Source: Niebla homalea (Eukaryota; Ascomycota; Lecanoromycetes; Lecanorales; Ramalinaceae). From it: 64,000 nucleotides of DNA. Location of the stretch: positions 744,001 to 808,000 of the forward strand of contig JAHGAU010000026.1 in assembly GCA_019925105.1 (NCBI GenBank), in the 5' to 3' direction. The position numbers and the translations under genes were made by a program. This document shows positions 11,669 to 21,244 of this stretch, in pieces (position 1 is the first letter of the stretch; the number at the start of each line of letters is the position of its first letter). Below the pieces are notes generated by a model that worked only from the letters and a program-made list of their open reading frames with translations, was not told the origin of the DNA and did no database searches.

Positions 11669-12238
11669 ATGATGCGGCGCTCTGATTATCAAGGAAGATC
11701 TCCGAATCATCAGCTTCCGCAATGACCATACCAGGCTAGACCATTTCATCCCCATCATCAGGCCATTATCAGGGCAATAGATGCTCAGCTTCATTGAACA
11801 GTGAAATCTGATGCCTTGGGGTCTCCATCATTGGTTGGCGCCTTAGCCGTTAACTACTTCTCCTGTTTCCAGATGACTCCTGTCAATCACGCAGGGGCAA
11901 AAACTAGCCTTTTCCCTCCAATCCAATCGAATCGAATGCTCTTGTAGATCCAAGGAATGTTGTTCCAAAATATGATGTGAATCTTATCTGACCATCCCGG
12001 ACCCTTAATTCATCCGCGCATTAACACCGATTGGTATATGTGTACAAAGCAGATTCAAGGATTCTTGGCAAGGCTTAGTGGGCCACTCGAGCCACTTTCC
12101 AACTGCGTCAGATCTGTGCCGTCCTCCTCCAAACATACGCATGATCTGTCGCTTCCTCCATTTTGCCTCTGGTAATCACTGTGGAGCGCGTTCCCGGCGT
12201 ACTACGTCCGCTCCAAGAGAACAGCGCGATAACCCACC
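11669..12238. other. Intergenic, upstream of Zn2Cys6 gene
   Basis: No gene recognised; the promoter of the Zn2Cys6 gene is expected here. Confidence 0.4.
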
Positions 12239-15140
12239 ATGGCCGCAGAAGTCGATGAGAAGTACTTCAATGATCTATCTAGGCAACCGGAAATGAACCA
12301 CGATAGTTCTGCCAGCCCTCAAGATCAGGCATGTTCGACAGACCATTGCGACCAATCCGACTTACCCAAAACCAAACGTATTGCTTGTGTTGTCTGCAGG
12401 AAACGAAAGCTCAAATGCGACGGGAATCGGCCCAAATGTGCAACGTGCGCTAGGTTGGGTCATAGTTGTGCCTACGACGAAGCGCGTCGAAAGAGTGGCC
12501 CAAAACGCGGCTATGTCAAGGAGTTGGAGGCCAGACTTGGTAAGACTGACATCATCTCCTTCACAAATCTTCTGGGCCTGACGAGGTACACCGTGTAGCC
12601 CAAGTCGAGACCCAACTGAAGGGCAAGTCGAAGAAGGGGAAATCAAGTGCTGCTGAAAGGGAACCGAACATCCCAGAAGACCAGACAATGCAGCCTTCGA
12701 GGCCGAAAGTGACCCCACAGCTGTCAAACTCCAATAGCATACAAATGGCAGAGGACCTTTTTGCTACCATGCAATCTGCCACCAGCCCCTATCCTGCAGC
12801 AGACCCAACAATGATTCCCGAAGCGATGGCAACTTCCAACTTTGCTCCCGCAATGAACTTCACTTTGGATGACAACTTCTCCTGGGAAATGATAGGGCTT
12901 GGCTTAGACGAACCTATGCCAGAGCAGGAAGCCATTGATGAGCTGTACGGCCACCAGCACCCTTCTGCTCCCCGTGCTAATCATCTCCAGGACCAATATC
13001 TATTTTGAGAAGATTCATCCATCCCTACCAGTGCTGCACAGATACCGCTATTACGGGAAAATGAATTTGGCCCCTCAAGCACGCCCTCCCATCTGCCTTC
13101 GTTATACAATGTGGGCATTGGCAGCCGGAATCACGGACAAATACATGCAGCATGGAGATATCTTCTACAGAAGAGCAAGGAAGTATCTCGAACAGGATGA
13201 GATGAAGGGCGCGGGCGAAGCTTTTATTACCCTTGGCCATGCCCAGTCCTGGATATTATTGTCTGCGTTCGAATTCAAGATGATGTACTTTCCGCGTGCG
13301 TGGATGAGCGTAGGGCGAGCCTGCAGGATGGTCCTCATGATGGGTCTGAACAGACTGGACGGTGGAGGCATGGATGTAAAGCAATGTCTGCCTCCCCCAG
13401 CAGACTGGACCGAGCGTGAGGAGCGAAGAAGGACCTTCTGGATGGCTTATTGCGTTGACCGATATGCTAGTATTGGCACCGGTTGGCCGATGGTGATTGA
13501 TGAAAGAGACGTGAGCTTTTATCATGACCTATCCTCCTCGTCCCCGCTAATCGCTACTCACAGATCGCGACTGTCCTCCCCTCAACAGAAGAAGCCTACG
13601 AAAACTGCTTACAACAATCAACGTGCCGTATGGGGGAGGGAATGAACCACGAACAAATCTCATCACTTTCATCATTTGCGGGTGTCGTCTACATCACCCA
13701 CTTCTTTGGCATGAACCTGACCCACCTACATCGACCGGAGCCTGATGACGAGGAAGACAACGCTCAGGGCAAGTTTTGGAAACGACATCGGAGGATGGAC
13801 AATATCCTATCCAACACCAGCTTGTCCTTGCCGTCCCATCTGCGTCTTCCCAACGCTGTCAGGAATCCTAATTGTGTTTTCCTTAATTTTTCCATTCATG
13901 CCTCGACAATATGCCTGCATCAAGCTGCTATCTTCAAAGCAGAGAAAAACAACATGCCACCCTCTTTGGTGAGCCACAGCATGACACGGTGTCTTTTGGC
14001 AGCCCAGGAGATCTCGAACATAATGCGACTCACCAGTCATCTAGATGTGACGGGGGTACCCAAATTTCCAATCCTCGGTGTAGAAGGCTTGCTGATGAGA
14101 TTCAGATGAACCCTTTCATGGCCTTCTGCCTTTACGTAGCGGCTCGAGCCTTTGTCCAATATCTGAAGGTATCTCCAAAGGAGATGGACGTCAAACAATC
14201 TTTAGAATTCGTTCTTACGGCCATGGCCGCTTTACGGAGGAAGAACCCCCTCTCGGAATCTTTCATGATGCAGCTAAACCTGGATATTGAGGCAAGCGGG
14301 TTGGACATCCTCCTTCACAATCCCGATTTCATGACCCTTGCAAGGGAAAAGCCGAGGGGGCCATGTGTGCCTGGCTTGGACCCAGAATCTCAGGAGACAC
14401 ACGGACTGGGCGATCCAGCAGCCCACTCTCCCCACCCAGCGGATGTCCGTATACCGCACACTCGAAACTACAATCTGTCAGACAAGAGCAACTCGGCCTC
14501 GATCCGGTCTGAATCACCGCGACAAAGCCAGTATGCTCTTAACAACTTGCAGCTACATTCTAGGGAAGCACCCGCCAACCACCCTTATTTCCCTGAAGAC
14601 CACCAGTCGATGCCTCAGGGCCTCGTAGGAATATTACCGGGTGTCGCACAGCCTCAAGATGCTTGGGGCAAGGTCGAAAACCTGATGTCGACTAATGCCA
14701 ATGCAAACGCGCCCATGGGCATGAACCCAACTATGAACAACAACAGTGCTACAGCGGCTGGTGGGTTTGATGCTGATATGAGCGATCAATCTCATGCTTC
14801 GCGCCACAACTCTCAAGGCTTGACACCTCAATCGAGCCATGGTGCATATACTACATCCTCAAACACCTCGTACTCACCACCCCAGGTGCAGGATGATGAT
14901 CCATTGACTTCTGCGGCAGCAACGGCTGCAATGCAACAGCAGGCAAGAGGAAATGGCACCAACAGCATGTTGGAAGACGCCTTTCAAGTACCTCGCGGTT
15001 GGGGCATGAGCGGTAACGGCACTGGATACGGTGGCACCGGCTCGACGCCTGGATTCACCGGCATGACTCCCGGTTCAACCGATTGGGAGAATCTTATGCA
15101 GAATATGAATTGGGAAGGGACTGGCATGACACCGAGATAG
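12239..15140 (+). CDS. Zn(II)2Cys6 transcription factor with fungal-specific TF domain
   Basis: Five exons: 12239-12539, 12599-12944, 12991-13510, 13564-14055, 14106-15140; 897 residues. The zinc cluster uses C50, C53, C60, C67, C70 and C77, followed by a basic linker (R-R-K-S-G-P-K-R-G-Y-V) and a short coiled coil for dimerisation. The central part (about residues 215-480) is the fungal transcription-factor (MHR) domain, with the usual I-H-P-S-L-P start and an E-R-R-R-T-F-W-M-A-Y segment. The tail is Asn/Ser/Gly/Met-rich and could be the activation region. All four introns are 46-59 bp with CTAAT/CTGAC-like branch sites. The donor of the last intron is the least certain (GTACCC at 14056 preferred over GTGACG at 14047); either keeps the frame. 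It is a nuclear regulator; the target pathway cannot be told from the sequence. Confidence 0.92.
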
Positions 15141-15634
15141 TGTTTTGCGAAGCGGGTATCATGAGATAAGAATGATCTGTCCTGACCTGATCACTTGGCT
15201 TTACGTCTAGCTTCTGGGCTTCTGCGCGAACGGGGGCCGAGTATCTGGTTGATTAAAGATCGGGGTGGCCTCAGCTTTGATGATGTCCTGCCGTCTTGGT
15301 CCATTTCCACGACAGATGGTATGCTGTATATTAGAACATGGCTATAGGCCTGGACTCCCGACCGTGAATCCCTCCTCCAAGTATCAATGGGACAAGTGAA
15401 ATGCACAGCGAGTTTGCAGCAAGATGGAGGAGGAATACTACTAGCGCGAAACGCAAATCAAAGTGCTTGCATTAGCGTGGCCGTCGCCTGGGGTTGAACG
15501 CGTCGCTCGACGCGTCTTCCCAAGAATCTTCAAATCTAACCCACAAGGAACAGTACCGTTTGTTTAATTCGCACTGCATCGAAACATCATTACCTTACAC
15601 AACATCTTTTCGACAGCAATTAGCTTCATCGAAC
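15141..15634. other. Intergenic, ORC1 promoter
   Basis: No gene seen. Two MluI cell-cycle boxes are listed separately. The ORC1 frame stays open upstream to an ATG at 15494, but the region between carries the cell-cycle boxes and lacks conserved protein features. Confidence 0.5.
15498..15515. promoter_or_regulatory. Two MCB (ACGCGT) elements upstream of ORC1
   Basis: Perfect ACGCGT hexamers occur at 15498-15503 and 15510-15515, with starts 12 bp apart, about 120-137 bp before the ORC1 start codon. In yeasts, paired MCB sites bind the MBF complex and give G1/S transcription of replication genes. Motif and position are seen directly; use by an MBF-like factor here is inferred. Confidence 0.62.
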
Positions 15635-15842
15635 ATGCCTCGCTCTGCATATCCCACCCCTCCTTCCAGCAGAGCAAGCACCGCGTCCCGGTCTCGACAA
15701 TACCTCACCCAGGGCGGCATCGCCCGCGAAGACTCGGACGACGAGCTCGGCCTCGAAGACCATCCGTGGGAATGGATTTACGCAGAACCCACCACTGACT
15801 CCTCCACCCCGTCCTCCTCTTCGCATAAGAGAACGCGCAATG

Positions 15843-15874
<32 letters not shown>

Positions 15875-18126
15875 CCCTCACCCTCCATCGTCGGTGCTCG
15901 GATGGGCGACTTCGAATGCCACATCGGCGACTGCGTTCTCTTGAAAGCCGAGGGGAATCATGAGGCGTGGGTGGGGTTAATTTGTGATTTTGCGCAGGAG
16001 GATGAGGATGAAGATGATGGAAGCAGTGGCAGTAATCCTGAGGAGGAGGATGATGATGATGATGGTGATGATGAAACGGCCAAGGGCATGGTCGCCAATT
16101 TCATGTGGTTCAGCACCGACCGCGAGATCCGGAATGAGAAGAAGAGGCGCGAGGACGTGCTGCCCAACGAGTTGTATATCACGCCGAGCTGGGACGTGAA
16201 TCCCCTGGCGAGCATCAATGGTAAAGCGACGATCTTGTCGAAGCGGGCGTTTCTGGAAAAGTGGCCGAGCGGGAAAGTGCCAAAAGCGAGTAAGGATTTT
16301 GGAAAGGTTTTTGTGTGTCGGAGGGGGTGTAGCACGAGGACTGCTACCTATACCGAGGAGTTCGTGTGGGAGGATGTGTATAGGGGTGCCAATGACCTGC
16401 CAGGGCTTATTGAGCGGGTGAAGGGCGAGACGAAGGCGACGAGGAAGAAGCGGAAGCGGTCTGAGCTGGAAGAAGGAGATGAGGGTGACGAGGTGCGATC
16501 TTTCGTGATTTGCGTTCTGTTCTGGCTGACCTGGTCACGAAGTACATCTTCCGTCCTGACGCCGCCGACGAGCCTCACACGCCGCGTAAACGGCGCAAAT
16601 TTGACCAAGCTCTCACACCACAATCGAAATCCAAGCGCACCCCGGGCAGCAGATCAAAACCCTCCTCACAGAAACGCATCCTCGTTAAGAAGCCACTCAC
16701 CATCACCCCCCTATCTACCCGTTTCCTTTCCCCCAGTCACACCAACAGTACCCCTCATCAACTTGCCCGCAACAACCTGCACGTTGCGTCCGTACCGCTC
16801 TCTCTCCCCTGCCGCCAAAACGAATTCGAAACGGTCTACACCCACCTCGAATCAGCCATCACCGCAGGAAGCGGCAGCTGCATCTACATTTCCGGCACGC
16901 CAGGTACAGGCAAAACCGCCACAGTTCGCGAAGTCGTCGCCCAGCTGCACGCCTCCGTGCAGGCGGAGGAGCTCGACGATTTCATCTTCGTAGAAATTAA
17001 CGGCATGAAGGTGCCGGAGCCAACGCAAGCGTATGCGCTCCTTTGGGAGGCTCTGCGAGGAGAAAGAGTTAGCCCAGGGCATGCTCTGGGTTTGCTGGAG
17101 AATGAATTCGCACACCCAAGTCCCAGGCGGGTACCGTGCGTGGTCCTCATGGATGAGCTGGATCAATTGGTCACAAGGACGCAGAGCGTGATGTACAATT
17201 TCTTCAACTGGCCTGGCCTGCGACATTCGCGGCTCATCGTCCTGGCAGTGGCAAATACGATGGATCTGCCCGAGCGGACGTTGAGCAATAAGATCTCTAG
17301 CCGGCTCGGGCTGACGAGGATACTATTCCCAGGATACACCCATGAGCAACTAATGGAGATTGTCAGGAGTCGATTGGCGAGTGTTGGGGGTGATATTGTT
17401 GACCCGGATGCTGTGCAATTCGCGGCTAGGAAAGTTGCGGCAGTCAGTGGAGATGCGAGGAGGTGTCTGGATATCTGTCGGCGTGCAGTGGAGATTGCGG
17501 AGGCCCAGAGTCTGGAGAGCGAGGAAGCTAGGTTGCTGGCTACGCCGAGCAAGAAAGCCAAGCACAAACGGGTCGGGGGTCTTTCGACAGAGGAAGCTCT
17601 TAGCCAGAAGCCCAAAAGCTCCACGGCGGGCAAAGTCACCATCCAGACCATCAAGACGGCCATCAACGAGGCGACTTCCAGCCCCATGCAGCAGTGCCTC
17701 AGAAGTTTGCCCTTGGCGTCCAAGATCTTCCTGGCCGCCTTGCTGGCACGTACGCGTCGAACGGGGGTCAATGAGTGTCTCCTGTCTGACGTGGTTGCCG
17801 AGGCGAAGAGGCTTGCGGTCATGGCGGTCGAAAATCCTCAAGTTCACGAGACGCTGTTGAAGCCAATAGAGGTGTATCAAAACAAGTCGCAGGATGATGA
17901 TGTGTTTAGTACTCGGTCGAAGGCTGATGCAAAGTCGGCTGTCACTCCTCGGATCAGGGGAATGGGGCTTGCAGCCTCGGAATTGGCAGACGCTGGTGTC
18001 ATTGGGCTTGAAGGTGGGCATATAAGGGGTGAAAGGGTTGGGAGGGTGAGGTTGGGTGTGGGAGACGAGGAGGTCAGCACTGCTCTCAAGGGTGATCCTG
18101 AGGTTAGAGGCATGGGGTTCCGATGA
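15635..18126 (+). CDS. ORC1: Origin recognition complex subunit 1 (Orc1)
   Basis: Largest ORC subunit, an AAA+ ATPase that marks replication origins and loads MCM with Cdc6. Exons 15635-16492 and 16543-18126 with a 50-bp intron (CTGAC branch); 813 residues. An N-terminal BAH domain (about residues 95-265, nucleosome binding) is followed by a basic linker and the AAA+ core with Walker A G-T-P-G-T-G-K-T (404-411), Walker B V-V-L-M-D-E-L-D (D491, E492) and a sensor region A-V-A-N-T-M-D-L-P-E-R; a winged-helix region ends the protein. The ATG at 15635 (M-P-R-S-A-Y) is chosen because upstream in-frame residues look non-coding. A Ser run encoded by a TCA microsatellite (15843-15874) and an acidic insert within the BAH domain are lineage features. 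Two MCB sites suggest G1/S expression. Confidence 0.96.
15843..15874. repeat. TCA trinucleotide microsatellite in ORC1
   Basis: About ten TCA triplets encode a polyserine run N-terminal to the Orc1 BAH domain. The length is likely to vary between strains. Confidence 0.85.
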
Positions 18127-18326
18127 ATCCGTTCTGATTTCCGTGTGTTGGATAACATAGACCCCAACTTCTGTGGCGGAACCTTTAATGTGATTTGAAA
18201 ACGCCAATTTGCCTTTTCATATGGCTTTTGCCCCAAGTTGTATCATGCTAGTCGCTTCGAAATGCAGCAATGCAGCTGGGACAAGTGGAGAAAATGAGGA
18301 TGGATTATTACCAATGTACAGTTACC

Positions 18327-19739
18327 TCAGTATCTCTGTCTGCCAAGTGTTGGTTTCCAGTTCAATGGATGAGTATCTGGTGTAGCGTCGCTGTTCTGTC
18401 TCCAAATCTTGATAGTCTTGTCCGCCTCGCCGCAGATCAGCCTCAGCCCGGTCTTGTCAAAAGTGCTTGAGAAGATTCCAGCCTCTGCATCCAAGCTCCC
18501 TGGTTGCGCGGTCGTGTCCAGACTCTGATAACGGTGGCCCGTCTTCCAGTCCCAAAACGACATCGACCCATTGTCCGCTCCAGAGAAGAGGACGTTGTCT
18601 TCATTGACGGCCAACGTGTTGATCACAGCATTGTGACCGTCGAAATTCTGCATGAAGGCTCCTTCCGGGCATTTCCACTGCTTGATGCTTCCAGTACTAG
18701 CACTGGCGAACGTGAATTCTGTAGGATGCGTAGCCAGAGCTCGTACGCCCTTCTTGTGGTGCGTCAAGACGCCCATCGTCTTCCCCGCGGCAAGATCCCA
18801 CATCCTGACTGTGGCATCGAGTGATGAGGTGATGACCTGAGGGTCTGCCTCCTGGCATTTAAGGTCCGACACTGTCTGAGTGTGACCGCTCAGAACGTGA
18901 ATATTGCTCCTTGTGCGCATGTCCCATACTCTAGCGACTCCATCGCGACCGCCTGTAACGAGAACATCGAGGGTTGGATGTAGAGCAAGGGTGTAGACAC
19001 CACTGAGATGGCCATGGTAATGCCGGATTACTTTGTTCGTCTCCAAGTCCCAGCATTTCACCATCTTATCCTCCCCACATGAGAAGAGATATGGGTGACG
19101 AGGTGATACAGCAAGGCCACGCACGGTAGATATGTGGCCTGTGAGGGTCAATCGTAGAGAACCAGAGGCTAGATCCCAGATTTTGATTGTGCGGTCACCA
19201 GCTCCACTAGCGAACCACTGATTGTTGGGCTCCACAGCCAGCGCTCGTACCCATCCCAGATGGCCAGATATCACACGCATGAGCTCCCAAGGCGCGTGCC
19301 ATTCAGGTCTGGGTTGTCGAATGTTCTCCCTGCGAATCATGCTAGAGGAAGCTTGTGCGCCAGCACCAGGAGTTGGGCCTCCCTTGCGCAATGCGACAGC
19401 AGTTGCAACTTCCCCATTCGTCTCTGGTGTCGAGTTGGAGCCCTCGATCATCCTAGGTGTAGGGTTTGAAGGGTCTTCCATCTTGCGCTTCTTTCCTCGA
19501 GCCGCAGTTGTAGCAGCTTTCTGTTTGGCTGCCAGTGATGGCGGGAGGGTGCGAACGTTCTCACCATATTCACTATTGACTCTTGACATCAAGCCCGCCT
19601 TTTCAGCAAGCTTGATAGGGTCCGAATGGTCCGAAGAAAGGCCATTCTCAGGCATTGTGAAGTCGGATCCAAACAGCTTACGGGTTTGTTGAATAGAAGC
19701 TTTAGCAAGAGAGAGTGGAGAGGTGGCCATTGTAGCCAT
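18327..19739 (-). CDS. PRP46: Pre-mRNA splicing WD40 protein Prp46 (PLRG1/PRL1 family)
   Basis: Intronless gene of 470 residues. Prp46/PLRG1 is a core member of the Prp19-associated complex and is needed for both catalytic steps of splicing. The first 150 residues are polar and basic; the family motif [21 protein letters not shown] leads into a seven-bladed WD40 propeller with clear G-H...W-D repeats (K-I-W-D, K-C-W-D, R-V-W-D, R-M-W-D, F-W-D-W). The C-terminus ends in the characteristic H-P-L-N-W-K-P-x-L-G-R-Q-R-Y. The start at 19739 gives the expected N-terminus. Divergent from nas6 with a 201-bp shared upstream region. Confidence 0.97.
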   Translation of the reverse strand: MATMATSPLSLAKASIQQTRKLFGSDFTMPENGLSSDHSDPIKLAEKAGLMSRVNSEYGENVRTLPPSLAAKQKAATTAARGKKRKMEDPSNPTPRMIEGSNSTPETNGEVATAVALRKGGPTPGAGAQASSSMIRRENIRQPRPEWHAPWELMRVISGHLGWVRALAVEPNNQWFASGAGDRTIKIWDLASGSLRLTLTGHISTVRGLAVSPRHPYLFSCGEDKMVKCWDLETNKVIRHYHGHLSGVYTLALHPTLDVLVTGGRDGVARVWDMRTRSNIHVLSGHTQTVSDLKCQEADPQVITSSLDATVRMWDLAAGKTMGVLTHHKKGVRALATHPTEFTFASASTGSIKQWKCPEGAFMQNFDGHNAVINTLAVNEDNVLFSGADNGSMSFWDWKTGHRYQSLDTTAQPGSLDAEAGIFSSTFDKTGLRLICGEADKTIKIWRQNSDATPDTHPLNWKPTLGRQRY

Positions 19740-19940
19740 GACGTGTTGTAGTGTTTCCTCAATATGTCAAGTTACGATACAAAATGGAAGCTCAGCTTTG
19801 TCAGTATTTCTATAGTAAATTGCCAAGATTGCCAGTGAATTGTACTGGCAAATTGACGCAAGCCTTATCGATAACCACGACATGAGATTCTGGCATCTTT
19901 TCGATGTTGCTACTAAGTAGAAGCAGTCTCGATTGCTATT

Positions 19941-21103
19941 ATGACTTCCGATCAAGAGCATAAGTACGGAATACATGAGGCAGCAAGAGAGGGACGAAGT
20001 AAGTCTGATTCTCAGAAACCACTCTACAAAATCTGTCAGATGCTAAACCAACATAGCTGCAGCCATCGAATCTCTGCTTAACGTGGGAAACCCAAACAGT
20101 CTACGCCTTCTCTCGCTTCTAATATCAGGATCTAGGCAAACACTAAGCTTGCAACTCGTCGCGATGAAGACGAGCGTTTGCCACTTCACTGGGCGATATC
20201 GTACAACCATCGGTCCATCGTTGAATTGCTTATGAATCGGAAGGATTTTGACCCAGACGTCCAGGTAAAATCCAGCATTACCTATGATCTGTGCCCTTTG
20301 GTATTGAATCTAGCTTAGGATGGATCCGGGTGGACGCCTTTAATGATCGCCTCGAGCCTGAGGGAGGAAGATGGTCTGGTAGCCTTGCTCCTAAGTAAAG
20401 GCGCAGAAGTGTCAATCCAAAATCACAGTGGTCAAGTATGCCAACACATATGTCTTCTATACGGAGTTCCCGTTCTTCTCGTATTTCGTTTCCCACTGTT
20501 TCGTTTCAAGTAAAAGTCAAGTATGGCCTTCACGTCTAACCATGGTGCTACCAGACAGCGCTCCACTTGACAACATCCAAATCGAACTTAGCAACAGCAC
20601 GCACTCTGATATCTCAGGGAGCCTCCACTCGTGTGAAAGATAGGCGTATGCAATTGCCATTGCACAGAGCAGCGGCTATAGGAAGCATCCCACTTATAGA
20701 GCTGTTGCTTGCGAACAGAAGCCCCTTGAACGCAACGGACGTGAGCGGCTTAAGCGCTTTGCACCACGGTAAGTAGGTACGCTGGAGAAGTTCGGCAGCT
20801 TGGTTGTACCCTCTATTACACCCATGAGATTCGATCTGCTGATTACAAGCAGCCATATCCGAAGGACATGGTGATGCTGCTGTTGTGCTGCTAAGAGCTG
20901 GGGCAGAAAGCGACAAGAGAGATCAAGATGGTTTTCTGGCCATCGATCTGGCTCCGGACAAAAGCGTCAGTACAGCACTACACCCTTTTCATTCTCACAG
21001 GCTGTGAAGGTGGTTCTGAATCTTACTGACTCATCCTGAGCAGATACGACAATATATCTTGCAGATAGCCGAGCGAGAAGAGCTTGACGTGACGATTTCA
21101 TGA
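19941..21103 (+). CDS. NAS6: Ankyrin-repeat 26S proteasome assembly chaperone Nas6 (gankyrin/p28)
   Basis: Seven exons: 19941-19998, 20057-20082, 20136-20264, 20319-20435, 20555-20768, 20853-20965, 21044-21103; 238 residues, close to yeast Nas6 (about 228). Nas6 is a regulatory-particle assembly chaperone that binds the C-domain of Rpt3. The spliced product is a continuous series of ankyrin repeats with the hallmarks R-L-P-L-H-W-A, G-W-T-P-L-M-I-A, T-A-L-H-L, Q-L-P-L-H-R-A-A and S-A-L-H-H-A, ending in the family-like I-R-Q-Y-I-L-Q-I-A-E-R-E. Exon 2 is only 26 nt. The intron 2 donor (GTGGGA) is weak, but only it restores the frame into A-T-R-R-D-E-D-E-R-L. Converges on the sgm1 gene, with 141 bp between stop codons. 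Confidence 0.9.
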
Positions 21104-21244
21104 ATGCAATAGCCACATGCACTTCCAACTCGGTATCAGCAGCTTGTTCATCACAATCCAGACAGGATCCTCCACTTCCGTCTTCGAAACGCCTGGAGCA
21201 CGGCTCTCCTCGGCAACTTGAGATCAGGATTGCCAAGGTGATGA

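Noticed and set aside
15494..15634. Upstream extension of ORC1 to an earlier ATG
   Set aside because: Contains the MCB promoter elements and no conserved residues; the ATG at 15635 fits the family better.
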